Origin: Pectinatus haikarae
GTDB lineage: Bacteria; Bacillota; Negativicutes; Selenomonadales; Selenomonadaceae
DNA: 64,000 bases
Assembly (NCBI RefSeq): GCF_030813505.1
Contig: NZ_JAUSUE010000015.1
Reading direction: 5' to 3' (one strand)
A program made the translations under genes and the position numbers. Shown here piece by piece: positions 35,307-43,938 of this stretch (the first letter of the stretch is position 1; every line of letters begins with the position of its first letter). The notes beneath the pieces were generated by a model. It was not told where the DNA came from and did not search any database. It saw only the letters and a program-made list of their open reading frames with translations.

Positions 35307-35732
35307 AATTTTCCACTCATCCTATGATAAAATCCCTTTTCAGGCAAAACTTATTCTCCATCGAAATACATTGTTTTTCCATGCAACTATGCACATGTAT
35401 ATGCTTCCTATGAAAGAAAATACAATAAGATTGTAACAATTTTTTATTCAAACAGCAATAGTTTGAGTCTTTCTTCTTGACATTATTGGTAATAAATCGC
35501 ATAATTGAGGTGAAATTAATAATTTAATTTATTAAATTTATTGTTCATAATTATGTTAAATTTATAAATTCAGAATAATAGTATTCTATTATTCCCCAAG
35601 TTCAGATACAGTTGTTTTATCCGGGGATAAAAGCTTATTTATCAGTGGTTTCGTTAAATTTTGCATTTTTCGCCATATGCTTCAAAATTTATCGAAACCA
35701 CTGATTTTATTATAATCGAAGGAGCTATTTCC
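35307..35732. other. Divergent intergenic region between ispE and the P1B ATPase homologue
   Basis: No gene is supported. The centre (35510-35600) is very AT-rich and must hold the promoters in both directions. The plus-strand leader ends in the large inverted repeat listed separately. A short minus-strand frame at 35502-35317 has no ribosome binding site and no protein-like character. Confidence 0.4.
35641..35705 (+). repeat. 23-bp inverted repeat (large hairpin) in the ATPase leader
   Basis: ATCAGTGGTTTCGTTAAATT (then TTG, 35641-35663) is complementary to 35683-35705 with a single mismatch, leaving a 19-base loop. The hairpin ends 28 bases before the ATPase start codon and 13 bases before its AAGGAG ribosome binding site, and TTTTATTATA follows. 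It could act as an RNA control element or as an operator; it lacks the clean T-run of a terminator. Confidence 0.6.
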
Positions 35733-37931
35733 ATGTCTCTGCATACCATCTCACTGGTCGATATAAGCAATGATGCCACGGCAGATCAATTTACAGCTAT
35801 TATACAATCTGTCATCGGCGCGAAAATAATAGCATTCGACGCATCTGTTCCTGCCCTGATTGTCAGTTGTTCAGACAATGATCTTGCCGCTGTCGTAGAG
35901 CTTCTGCAAAATTCCGGATATTGTGTAGGCGCTCTGCCCAGAGTTCGTTTTTATACTATCAAATATCCGCTGCAAATATTGCTGATTTCTATAACAGCTT
36001 TACTTTTTCTAATATATCTGAACCTTGCACAGGCTGCAGCATTGCCTCTGCCTGTGATCATAGATCCCGTTCATGATCAGGGTGCATTTATTACTGCCCG
36101 TTTTTTCATTATCATATTTATTATGCTGATCAATATCCAATATTTTTTCGGCAGCACGAAAGGCCCCGCCGGTCTTTTAAGTCCTGACCTATTGATATGT
36201 ACCGGTATCATAATAGTATTTTTACTTGGTCTATATGAAACTATTCCTGTATTCATGGGCATAAACCCCTCTGCCGGCAATTTCTACGGGGAAACATCGT
36301 GCCTCATCATTGTTCTTGCAACTGCTCTTAAAGTATGTGAAACCAGCCATATAGAAAGGTTAACTGATTCTTTGCGCCAAGATGCTGATTTTCCTGCCTC
36401 TGCTGCTGTACTTGATCTTGATACTGACGAAGAAAAACAAGTTTCTTCATCTCACCTGCAGCCGGATGATATTGTAACGATTAAAACAGGACAGACGATT
36501 CCCGCCGATGGGGAGATTTCCTGGGGAGAGGGCAGTGTTGATGAATCGAAGCTTACCGGCAGTTTTGACCTTATTGATAAAGCTCCCGGTGATAAAGTAT
36601 TCCTTGGAACGATAAACACAAAGGGGACTTTTCATTATCGCGTATCGGCAGCTGTGAACGAGTCCGTATTGCTGCAGCTTACAAAATTGCAAAAAACAGC
36701 TGCAAATATGAATACGGATATCGAACATACTACAATAAAAATAGTGAGAGCATCTGCTGTTTTTACTATTTTTTCCAGTCTTTTTGCTGCTGCTCTGGCT
36801 ATTTACATAAAAGAATCACCTGCATTTATCTTTTCTGTTCTTGCATCAATTCTAGTTGCGGGCTATCCACCGTCTGTCATCAGCTCTGCACGCATCCCTT
36901 TTTTATCGGCTGCAAGGCAATGGTATACCTGTGGCATCTTTTTCAAAAATATAAGAATCATTGAACAGATATATCATATAGACACCGTCATACTTGGCAA
37001 AACAGGCATACTTACCGAAGGGATGCCTGCTGTTGCTGCTCTGCAGGCAGAAGGCATAACTCCCAAAGTTCTGTTATCTCTCGCGGCAAGCACAGAAAAA
37101 GATCTCAAACACACGCTGTCTAAAGCATTACTCGCCTCATCCGTAAAAAATCAGGCTCATCTTCAAAGGATATCTTCCTCACAGTTGATAGAAGGCAGCG
37201 GCGCAGAAGCGCTTGTCAACGGAGATATAGTCCGTGTAGGCAAAGCTTCATGGCTAAAGGAAGAAGGCATCAATATCAGCAATGAACTTCAAATGAAGGG
37301 GTTTCAAATTTCCAAGGAGGGAAGCACTCCTATTTATATTGCTTTAAGAAAATACTGTCACGGTGTTTTGACAATGACGGATTCTATAAAATATGGCAGT
37401 AAGACAGCTCTTGCCCATCTGCACAACATGAAAATAAATACAATGCTTTTCACCGGTGATAATAAAAATACCGCCAAATATATCGCGGACCAGCTGTCTA
37501 TAACTCAATATAAAGCTGAGCTGCTCCCAGATGATAAGGCACAGGAAATTGAACTGCTGCATACACACGGACTTACTGTAGCTGCCGTTGGCAATGCCGA
37601 CAATGATTTACCGATGCTGAGGGCAGCAGATATAGGGATATTCCTAGACCACAATGTAAATCCAGCCGCAGTTTCCGCTGCTGACATAATATACCCAGGC
37701 GGCAGCTTGCAGCGTGTAGCTGAAACAATCAAATTTTGCAGATATATGATGAAGCATATACATTGTAAACTTATTTGTGTTGCTGTTTTCTTTTTTCTGG
37801 TGCTTGCCAGCATATTTATTTTTCCTTATTATTTGGGTTCAGCTGAATTCTTTCCTGCTGCTGCCGCCACTGCCATGACTTTGCTGGGATTCTTAGTAAT
37901 CAAAATCCCTCTTTTCCTGCATAAGCTTTAA
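35733..37931 (+). CDS. Degenerate P1B-type ATPase homologue (catalytic motifs lost)
   Basis: 732 residues from the ATG at 35733, with GAAGGAG eight bases upstream. The layout is that of a heavy-metal ATPase: an N-terminal HMA-like region without CxxC, eight membrane helices, actuator, P and N domains. Every hallmark is altered. The phosphorylated Asp of DKTGT is Gly422 (LGKTGILTEG), TGE is TGS (Ser277), the CPC metal site is YPP (378-380), the HP motif is HT, and GDGxND is GNADND. TGDN and the spacing of all motifs are kept, and the frame is open throughout, so the protein is probably made but cannot hydrolyse ATP by the usual route. An HMA protein gene follows. Confidence 0.85.
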   Translation: MSLHTISLVDISNDATADQFTAIIQSVIGAKIIAFDASVPALIVSCSDNDLAAVVELLQNSGYCVGALPRVRFYTIKYPLQILLISITALLFLIYLNLAQAAALPLPVIIDPVHDQGAFITARFFIIIFIMLINIQYFFGSTKGPAGLLSPDLLICTGIIIVFLLGLYETIPVFMGINPSAGNFYGETSCLIIVLATALKVCETSHIERLTDSLRQDADFPASAAVLDLDTDEEKQVSSSHLQPDDIVTIKTGQTIPADGEISWGEGSVDESKLTGSFDLIDKAPGDKVFLGTINTKGTFHYRVSAAVNESVLLQLTKLQKTAANMNTDIEHTTIKIVRASAVFTIFSSLFAAALAIYIKESPAFIFSVLASILVAGYPPSVISSARIPFLSAARQWYTCGIFFKNIRIIEQIYHIDTVILGKTGILTEGMPAVAALQAEGITPKVLLSLAASTEKDLKHTLSKALLASSVKNQAHLQRISSSQLIEGSGAEALVNGDIVRVGKASWLKEEGINISNELQMKGFQISKEGSTPIYIALRKYCHGVLTMTDSIKYGSKTALAHLHNMKINTMLFTGDNKNTAKYIADQLSITQYKAELLPDDKAQEIELLHTHGLTVAAVGNADNDLPMLRAADIGIFLDHNVNPAAVSAADIIYPGGSLQRVAETIKFCRYMMKHIHCKLICVAVFFFLVLASIFIFPYYLGSAEFFPAAAATAMTLLGFLVIKIPLFLHKL

Positions 37932-38029
37932 GTTACTCACATCCACAGATGATTTATTTTTCAATATCCAACGGACTGATCCTGCCCGTTAGAATAACTA
38001 CTTTATCATTATTTCAGGAGGTCTTTATT

Positions 38030-38239
38030 ATGTTGAAAATCTATATTGACGGTATGATGTGTGAACACTGCATATCCTATATCAAAGCAGCCTTGGGTGA
38101 TCTTGAAGGAATGCATGAAATACGAGAAATAAGTCTGAAAGATAAGTATGCGCTCGTCAGCTGCAGTACTGATGAAGATATTTTGCGTAATGCTATCAAA
38201 GATGAAGGATATAGCGTTACTAAAATAGAACAGTGTTAG
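38030..38239 (+). CDS. HMA-domain metal chaperone-like protein (CopZ-like)
   Basis: 69 residues from the ATG at 38030, preceded by CAGGAGG; an in-frame ATG at 37949 has no ribosome binding site. KIYIDGMMCEHCISYIKAAL is the GMxCxxC motif of the ferredoxin-like HMA fold, with the usual beta-alpha-beta-beta-alpha-beta length. It binds a soft metal, typically Cu(I), through two cysteines. It lies 98 bases after the degenerate P1B ATPase gene and is probably co-transcribed, forming a chaperone/pseudo-pump pair. Confidence 0.85.
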   Translation: MLKIYIDGMMCEHCISYIKAALGDLEGMHEIREISLKDKYALVSCSTDEDILRNAIKDEGYSVTKIEQC

Positions 38240-38274
38240 TAATACAAAATTTTCAGCAAAGGGATTTTATTTTC

Positions 38275-38949
38275 ATGAAAAAGATATTATTGTTTCTGTT
38301 TCTTGTCCTGTTTTATGTTCCTACGAGTGCACATGCCGAAATTCGCCAGACAGAAAGCGGCAATGTCGTTGCCAGAGAAAGTGCTTTCACCTATATGCAG
38401 GCTCCGGAGCCGCTGTCCGATGCAGCATCAGCCGGTACGAATAAACCATCTTCAGTTAAGCCTGAAAATATTTTTTCTGTTTACGTAAAAACAACACGTT
38501 TTTATAATCGCAGTAAAACACATTATCGTTTACTCAGAGAATTGTCTCTTACCTCTCATACTGAGTCTGTTGATTTATTATTTGATAAAGATCAATTGCC
38601 CAAAATAGAATATACCAAGGACGGTTCAACTAAAACGCTGCCCCTGAAAAAAGTCACTTATACCAATTCTTATTTCATGTCATTTAAAGTTACGCCTGAT
38701 TTATTAACTCCGCTTTATGATGCCGACAAAGTGGAAGTAGTATTTCCAGAAATAGTGAACGGCAGCAATGTGGGCTATACCAAAGACAAGAAGGGTAATA
38801 AAAAACCACATTACCAAAAAAAAGACTTAAAGAAGGATTCTATATTAACTGAGCAGCGTTATGAACTTCCCAAAAACCTTATAGCCGAATGGCAGCTTGT
38901 ATTATCTTCCGATTTAACTCCTGGTACTGTCGAAGATACTCTCCAATAG
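38275..38949 (+). CDS. Secreted protein of unknown function
   Basis: 224 residues from the ATG at 38275 with AAAGGG eleven bases upstream; a start at 38233 would hide the signal peptide. The signal peptide ends near TSAHAE. The mature protein has a low-complexity start (EPLSDAASAGTNKPS), a beta-rich domain (about 85-175) and a lysine-rich stretch (KDKKGNKKPHYQKKDLKK). It follows the HMA protein gene and could be part of the same transcript. No family recognised. Confidence 0.6.
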   Translation: MKKILLFLFLVLFYVPTSAHAEIRQTESGNVVARESAFTYMQAPEPLSDAASAGTNKPSSVKPENIFSVYVKTTRFYNRSKTHYRLLRELSLTSHTESVDLLFDKDQLPKIEYTKDGSTKTLPLKKVTYTNSYFMSFKVTPDLLTPLYDADKVEVVFPEIVNGSNVGYTKDKKGNKKPHYQKKDLKKDSILTEQRYELPKNLIAEWQLVLSSDLTPGTVEDTLQ

Positions 38950-38976
38950 AAATGTATTCCTGTACCTGACATTTCG

Positions 38977-39039
38977 TACAGAAAATAAATTAAAAAGAAT
39001 CATGCGTTATGCATGATTCTTTTTAATTTATTTTCTGTA
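38977..39039. terminator. 29-bp perfect inverted repeat, bidirectional terminator
   Basis: Bases 38977-39005 and 39011-39039 are exact inverse complements around a five-base loop (GTTAT). The inner part AAAAAGAATCATGC / GCATGATTCTTTTT is a standard terminator. The stem is unusually long and its right arm covers the last six codons of dhaM. Confidence 0.8.
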
Positions 39040-39424
39040 TTTTTGATATATCTTTAACTTTGGCTGCTACTTCCAGGATTTTTTCCATAGAACTGCCTAG
39101 TGATGCCTCCACTGCCGCTATGACAGCCCCTTCCAAAACAGGTGCATCCGCTATGCAGATTTCCTTTTCATGCAATTTTCTTCTGTTCTTTATCATATCT
39201 GCACAAATTATCGCACTGCCCAAATCGACAAATAAAATCACGCCGTGCCCTTCATCAACCGCTTCGATAGCACGTTCTACCTTATCAAGATCTATTCCTA
39301 AACATCCGTCATCACAGCCCCCCGTTGCCGCAATCGGCTGCCCCGGTTTTCCCATTTCGACAGCTATTTCTCTGATGCCTTCTGCTGCCTTCAGACTATG
39401 TGACACTATCACAATTCCTACCAT
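39023..39424 (-). CDS. dhaM: Phosphocarrier DhaM (EIIA-Man type), orphan
   Basis: 133 residues. GIVIVSHSLKAAEGIREIA contains the phosphorylated His of PTS EIIA-mannose-type DhaM proteins; GGCDDGCLGID and VILFVDLGSAIICADM follow. It is the single-domain form, which passes phosphate from HPr to the ADP cofactor of DhaL in dihydroxyacetone kinase. No dhaK or dhaL lies in the window, so its partners are elsewhere or it serves another purpose. The gene ends inside the terminator hairpin. Confidence 0.85.
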   Translation of the reverse strand: MVGIVIVSHSLKAAEGIREIAVEMGKPGQPIAATGGCDDGCLGIDLDKVERAIEAVDEGHGVILFVDLGSAIICADMIKNRRKLHEKEICIADAPVLEGAVIAAVEASLGSSMEKILEVAAKVKDISKIQKIN

Positions 39425-39602
39425 CTACATCCATCCTTATCCGATAAAATGCAAAACTTAGAATTTTTTAAACAGTATTCCGTATCCTCTATCGGCGCAA
39501 TACATTTTTCTTTATTATACCACAGTCAGCTTCTACATAAAGCATATTTTTGCTTTTATCACTTTATATGTGTATATATCGCTCAGACAGCAAAATCGAT
39601 TG

Positions 39603-39640
39603 TTAATATATATTTAATCTGCTAAAATAATATATATTAA
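39603..39640. promoter_or_regulatory. AT-rich 12-bp inverted repeat upstream of gloA
   Basis: TTAATATATATT (39603-39614) is exactly complementary to AATATATATTAA (39629-39640). The right arm ends just before the AGGAGG of gloA, so a protein bound here, or the hairpin itself, could affect initiation. A-T richness makes chance more likely than usual. Confidence 0.3.
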
Positions 39641-39658
39641 TATCAGGAGGCTGACATC

Positions 39659-40021
39659 ATGAATTTTAAATTTACCCACAATAATATCAATGTCTTTGAT
39701 TTAAAAAAATCAATAGCTTTTTATGAAGCAGCGCTCGGACTCAAGGAAGTGCACCGCAAAGAAACTCCCAATTTTACACTTATATACTTAGGTGACGGAA
39801 AAAGCACACACGAACTGGAATTGACATGGCTTAAAGATCGCAAAGAAAAATATAATCTGGGGGACAATGAAGTACATCTCGCTTTCACTGTGGATAATTT
39901 TGACGAAGCACATAAAATGCATGAAGAAATGGGCTGTATCTGCTATGAAAATAAAGGAATGGGCATCTATTTCATAAGCGATCCTGACGGCTACTGGCTG
40001 GAAATTCTTCCCATAAGATAA
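39659..40021 (+). CDS. gloA: Lactoylglutathione lyase-type glyoxalase (VOC family)
   Basis: 120 residues. The four metal ligands are visible in order: FTHNNI (His), ELELTW (Glu), EVHLAFTV (His) and YWLEILPI (Glu). SIAFYEAALGL and ISDPDGYWLEI are family signatures. It isomerises the hemithioacetal of methylglyoxal and a thiol, detoxifying methylglyoxal. AGGAGG lies nine bases before the ATG. It precedes a hexokinase gene by 35 bases, so both may belong to one glycolysis-related transcript. Confidence 0.88.
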   Translation: MNFKFTHNNINVFDLKKSIAFYEAALGLKEVHRKETPNFTLIYLGDGKSTHELELTWLKDRKEKYNLGDNEVHLAFTVDNFDEAHKMHEEMGCICYENKGMGIYFISDPDGYWLEILPIR

Positions 40022-40056
40022 ACGGCAGTAAGTTATCATAAAATGGAAAAGAGAGC

Positions 40057-41343
40057 ATGACGATGAAACACAGCTATTTTATGCAGGCAATCAATGAATT
40101 TGACATACCGGGAACTGCTCTGGCACAGGCAGCAGCTTGTGTTCGTTACGATATTGAGCAAGGTTTATCCGGTAATCCCAGCTCTTTAAAAATGCTTAGA
40201 TCTTATATAGGTCTTCCCACCGGCAATGAAACGGGTGAGTATCTGGCGCTGGATTTTGGCGGTACAAATTTGCGTGCTGCCTTAGTGCATTTAGATGGCA
40301 ATGGTAATTTCAAAATCAGCAAAAAAGTTGCTAAACCATTAAAGTTTTCCGGTCTGTATGATTTTATCGGTTCCGGTTCCAAGGGCAGTGAGCTTTTTGA
40401 CTTTATTGCATCTGTCATCGACGAAGCGATCGACGGCGATCGAAAGAAAAAATACTATCTTGGCCACACATTTTCCTTTCCCTCAAGGCAGACAAATATA
40501 TATAACGCCAGCTTGATGACCTGGACAAAGGAATTTGCCACCAGAGATGTCGAGGGAAAAATAGTCAATGATCTTCTTAAAGAGGCACTGCAGAGACAGA
40601 ATATCGGCAATGTGGAACCTGTTGCAGTAATAAATGATACAGTAGCCGTACTTCTATCGGCAGCCTATAAATCTGCAGACACTTATATAGGCTCTATCTA
40701 TGCTACAGGGCATAATACATGTTATTTTGAAAGAAGCACTGATTCAATTCCATCACCTATGATCTTAAATCTTGAAATAGGCAATTTTGATAAATTGTCT
40801 GTTAATAAATATGACAGCCATCTTGCCGCTGCCTCAGAATATCCTTATCAGCAGCGCTTGGAAAAAATGGTATCCGGGCGCTATCTTGGTAAATTATTTT
40901 CCTACTGTGTTCAGGATATATATGATATGCATACATTACCTGCCTTCATCAGTGAGGACCTTTCTTTTGTTCTGAATGTTTCTGATACAGATTTTTCTCC
41001 TGTAGTAAAACTTTTCAAAGCCCGCTCCAATATTGATCTTTCTTTGGAAGATGCCCTATTTATCCAAAAACTGGCTGCATCTATAGTAAATCGTTCAGCC
41101 CGCCTCACCGCCGCGACCTATTGCGGTATTTTATGGCACATATTTCCAGATACACTTCCGCCGCACAAAATAGTCATAGATGGTTCACTTTTTGAAAAAA
41201 TGCCCGGCGTAGAAGGCAGCATGTATAAAGCTCTCAATGAAGTGCTCGGTGCTGATGCTGCCGGGATCACTTTAGCGGCAGAAAACGGCGGCTCCATTTT
41301 GGGTGCAGCTATAGCAGCGGCTATGAGCAAAAAAAGACAATGA
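40057..41343 (+). CDS. Eukaryotic-type hexokinase
   Basis: 428 residues, the length of one eukaryotic hexokinase unit. LALDFGGTNLRAALV (phosphate loop), LGHTFSFPSRQTNI (sugar-binding signature), VINDTVAVLLSAAY (catalytic Asp), ATGHNTCYFE, NLEIGNFDKL and QQRLEKMVSGRYLG are collinear with eukaryotic hexokinases, not with ROK or Glk glucokinases. It phosphorylates hexoses at C6. Such enzymes are uncommon in bacteria. The gene lies between gloA and rpoN, with GGAAAAGAGAG before its ATG. Base use looks like its neighbours, so any transfer is old. Confidence 0.88.
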   Translation: MTMKHSYFMQAINEFDIPGTALAQAAACVRYDIEQGLSGNPSSLKMLRSYIGLPTGNETGEYLALDFGGTNLRAALVHLDGNGNFKISKKVAKPLKFSGLYDFIGSGSKGSELFDFIASVIDEAIDGDRKKKYYLGHTFSFPSRQTNIYNASLMTWTKEFATRDVEGKIVNDLLKEALQRQNIGNVEPVAVINDTVAVLLSAAYKSADTYIGSIYATGHNTCYFERSTDSIPSPMILNLEIGNFDKLSVNKYDSHLAAASEYPYQQRLEKMVSGRYLGKLFSYCVQDIYDMHTLPAFISEDLSFVLNVSDTDFSPVVKLFKARSNIDLSLEDALFIQKLAASIVNRSARLTAATYCGILWHIFPDTLPPHKIVIDGSLFEKMPGVEGSMYKALNEVLGADAAGITLAAENGGSILGAAIAAAMSKKRQ

Positions 41344-41353
41344 GGACAGCGAA

Positions 41354-42718
41354 ATGAAACAAGATCTGAGTCTCAGCATAAAACAAAAAATGATCATGAC
41401 GCCGAGAATGCAGCAGGCCGTAAAAATTCTTCAAATGTCTTCGCAGGAACTTCATGAGACCATTGAACAGGAATACAATGAAAATCCTACTTTGGAATTT
41501 GCAGAACCTGCCCCTGATATTTCTGCCGACACTCCCGAAAAACTCAATGCCGAGGATATTAAAAAATTAGCTGAATTTCTTGAAGGCGGCAGCACTGCCC
41601 ATCACACCGCAGCATCCGGTGAAGGCTATGATTTCAAAAGATTGCCGGCGCCCTGCAAAGACCTTGCCGATAATCTTTATGAACAAGCCGGTATGACTTT
41701 CAGCAGCGAGCAGGAACATCGCATCGCTGATTATATCATAGGCTGCATCGATGAAAAAGGCTATCTTACAATTTCTGCGGAAGAAATAGCAGCTCTCACC
41801 AAAACAGAACTGCAGTCGGTAAAAAACATTCTCAGTATCATTCAAACCTTTGAACCAGCCGGCATAGGCGCCCGTGATCTGTCAGAATGTCTGCGTCTTC
41901 AAGCCTGCAGCCTTGGTCTTTATAATGGTCTTGTAGCTGTTATCATCGACAAGTATCTTCACAATCTTGCCAAAAATCAGTTGAAATTAATAGCTGAAAA
42001 AGAAAACTGCCCCATTATCGACGTGCAAAATGCCGCTGATACAATAAAACAGTTCGATCCTAAACCGGGTGCAGCATACGGCAATGAAGAAATAGAACAT
42101 ATAATCCCCGATGTTACTGTCCGAAAAATTGATGATAAATATATCATTTTTGTAAATGAATACACCGTTCCCAGTCTGCGTATCAGTGATCTTTACCGCA
42201 ATACACACAGTATGGACAAACAAACAAAAAAATATGTTGAGCAGCGTGTCAACTCAGCTATATGGCTGATAAACAGCATAGAGCAGCGCAGACAAACCCT
42301 TTATAATGTGGCCTCCCAGATCGTTTTCCATCAGAAAACCTTTTTTGACAAGGGTTCCTCTTATCTGCGTCCTCTGTCTATGAAAACGATAGCAGAAATA
42401 TTAAATATACATGAGTCTACGGTAAGCCGGGCCATAGCCAATAAATATATGGAAACACCGCACGGCATTATAGGCATAAGAAAATTTTTTACTGCTAACG
42501 TCGTATCTAAACCCACCGGTGAAGAAATTATAGCCATACAAATAAAACAGCTTATAAAAGACTTTATTAATAACGAAGACATTACCAAACCATTGAGCGA
42601 TCAGAAAATATGTGACTTACTGAAAAAACAAGGTATAGATATATCTCGCCGAACAGTTATGAAATATCGTGAACAGCTTGGTTATCAGTCATCTCCCAGC
42701 AGAAAACAATATAAATAA
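41354..42718 (+). CDS. rpoN: RNA polymerase sigma-54 factor
   Basis: 454 residues. Region I is MKQDLSLSIKQKMIMTPRMQ with the Q/L-rich activator segment; the core-binding middle follows (GIGARDLSECLRLQ), then a helix-turn-helix (LNIHESTVSRAIANKYM) and the RpoN box SRRTVMKYREQLG near the C-terminus, slightly different from ARRTVAKYRE. It directs transcription at -24/-12 promoters with AAA+ activators. No activator gene is in the window. It starts 11 bases after the hexokinase stop and ends at a strong terminator. Confidence 0.94.
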   Translation: MKQDLSLSIKQKMIMTPRMQQAVKILQMSSQELHETIEQEYNENPTLEFAEPAPDISADTPEKLNAEDIKKLAEFLEGGSTAHHTAASGEGYDFKRLPAPCKDLADNLYEQAGMTFSSEQEHRIADYIIGCIDEKGYLTISAEEIAALTKTELQSVKNILSIIQTFEPAGIGARDLSECLRLQACSLGLYNGLVAVIIDKYLHNLAKNQLKLIAEKENCPIIDVQNAADTIKQFDPKPGAAYGNEEIEHIIPDVTVRKIDDKYIIFVNEYTVPSLRISDLYRNTHSMDKQTKKYVEQRVNSAIWLINSIEQRRQTLYNVASQIVFHQKTFFDKGSSYLRPLSMKTIAEILNIHESTVSRAIANKYMETPHGIIGIRKFFTANVVSKPTGEEIIAIQIKQLIKDFINNEDITKPLSDQKICDLLKKQGIDISRRTVMKYREQLGYQSSPSRKQYK

Positions 42719-42758
42719 AAACAATGCCGGATAAACACATCCGGCATTGTTTTTATTT
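42713..42758. terminator. Bidirectional intrinsic terminator
   Basis: AAATAAAAACAATGCCGGA pairs perfectly with TCCGGCATTGTTTTTATTT around an eight-base loop. It separates rpoN from the convergent chemoreceptor gene. Confidence 0.85.
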
Positions 42759-42765
42759 ATTGAGG

Positions 42766-43608
42766 TCATTTATAGCTTTCCATAAAACCATCCAAATCAT
42801 CCGCTGCTTTTGTAATATGACCAAGAGTGGCCGTTATCTCCTCTGTTGAGGCAGCCTGCTCTTCACTGATCGCCGCTACCGTTTCTATCGACTTGAATAT
42901 CTCAGCCACTGCATGATTCATTTCTTCCAGAATAGAATTAATCTGCTCAGTCGCAGTCTTGGACTGATCAGCAAGCTTACGTACTTCCTCGGCAACAACA
43001 GCAAAACCTCTGCCATGCTCACCGGCTCTTGCCGCTTCTATAGCTGCATTCAATCCGAGCAAATTTGTCTGCTGTGCAATATTATTGATAAACTCAATAA
43101 CTTTTGCGGTTTCACCGCTTTTTCTCTTCAGATTGGTTGCCTCTGTTATCGAACCCTGCCCTGATTTTGCCAGCTCACTGGCACTGTTTGCCACCTGTTC
43201 TATTGATTGATAGGCCACCTGCGCGGACTTGGCCACATCCTGAACAGCTTTCAGCAGTTCAACATTTGACTTCATATCTATGCCGCTACTGACTGTGCCG
43301 ATTACTTTATTATCAATTCCGTAAATCGGAGAAAAAATTGCTCTTATTGGCACACCATACACATGTTCTTCCGTATCTTCCTCTACGATTGATCTGCTGT
43401 TTATACTCTTCTCAATAGCTGTTGTGATTGGTTTTCCCGGTTCAATATCTATGTCAAATTTTTTGCCTTTTTCATAGCTTATATATTTTTCATGATCGGT
43501 AAGCGCCACGACCAAATCTTCACGAACAATATTTTTAATATATGGCATAACCACTTTAAATGCATTCAAAATATCTTCATTTGTCTTTATATTTTCCGGA
43601 TAATTCAT
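42766..43608 (-). CDS. Soluble methyl-accepting chemotaxis protein
   Basis: 280 residues without membrane segments. The N-terminal part (1-125) looks like a small sensor fold, with YGVPIRAIFSPIYGIDNKVIG near its end. The signalling domain contains the hairpin tip INNIAQQTNLLGLNAAIEAA, then AGEHGRGFAVVAEEVRKLAD and EISEEQAASTEEI. It is a short cytoplasmic receptor that would signal to CheA through CheW. Its ligand is unknown. The only other chemotaxis gene in the window is cheR. Confidence 0.88.
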   Translation of the reverse strand: MNYPENIKTNEDILNAFKVVMPYIKNIVREDLVVALTDHEKYISYEKGKKFDIDIEPGKPITTAIEKSINSRSIVEEDTEEHVYGVPIRAIFSPIYGIDNKVIGTVSSGIDMKSNVELLKAVQDVAKSAQVAYQSIEQVANSASELAKSGQGSITEATNLKRKSGETAKVIEFINNIAQQTNLLGLNAAIEAARAGEHGRGFAVVAEEVRKLADQSKTATEQINSILEEMNHAVAEIFKSIETVAAISEEQAASTEEITATLGHITKAADDLDGFMESYK

Positions 43609-43938
43609 TACGATTTGACATCCTCTCTACACAAGTCCCTTATCAATACACAAACTGCTGAATAACACAATTATCGTCTCTTGATTGTAATTTATTCATA
43701 CAAAAAAGTCAATTTTTTATATTTTTAATACGAAATGATTCTTTTTTTCTCCTTTCATGCATATCCCTAAAAAAGTTATTTTATTCACAAACAAGCGTCA
43801 TGTGGCTTACTCTTATCAAATCTATTTAAAATGGCATAAAATAGGGCTTTGTGGTATAGCGATATGTATTAAGAGTATGCATTAATACGCATGTTTATGT
43901 ATTTATTTTTGACGAATTTTTGACGGAAGAAACCAACA
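43609..43938. other. Intergenic region at the left edge of the accessory island
   Basis: No gene is seen. The chemoreceptor promoter should lie in 43620-43760 on the minus strand. Bases 43905-43928 read ATTTTTGACGAATTTTTGACGG, a partial tandem of TTTTTGACG whose first 14 bases recur after the integrase fragment at 51318. AAGAAACC and a gene start follow directly. Confidence 0.4.
43905..43918 (+). repeat. 14-bp direct repeat, left copy (possible attachment site)
   Basis: ATTTTTGACGAATT occurs here and at 51318-51331, immediately downstream of a tyrosine-recombinase fragment. The two copies bracket the accessory island with all of its phage relics. It could be an attL/attR core or a recombinase arm site; a chance match of an AT-rich word is possible. 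Confidence 0.35.

Noticed and set aside
38977..39039. Long perfect palindrome as a mobile element or origin
   Set aside because: Its place between two convergent genes and its A/T-flanked core fit a bidirectional terminator.
41354..42718. Sigma-54 (-24/-12) promoters in the window, prompted by rpoN
   Set aside because: No intergenic match to the GG/GC spacing pattern was found by eye; one similar string lies within a coding region.
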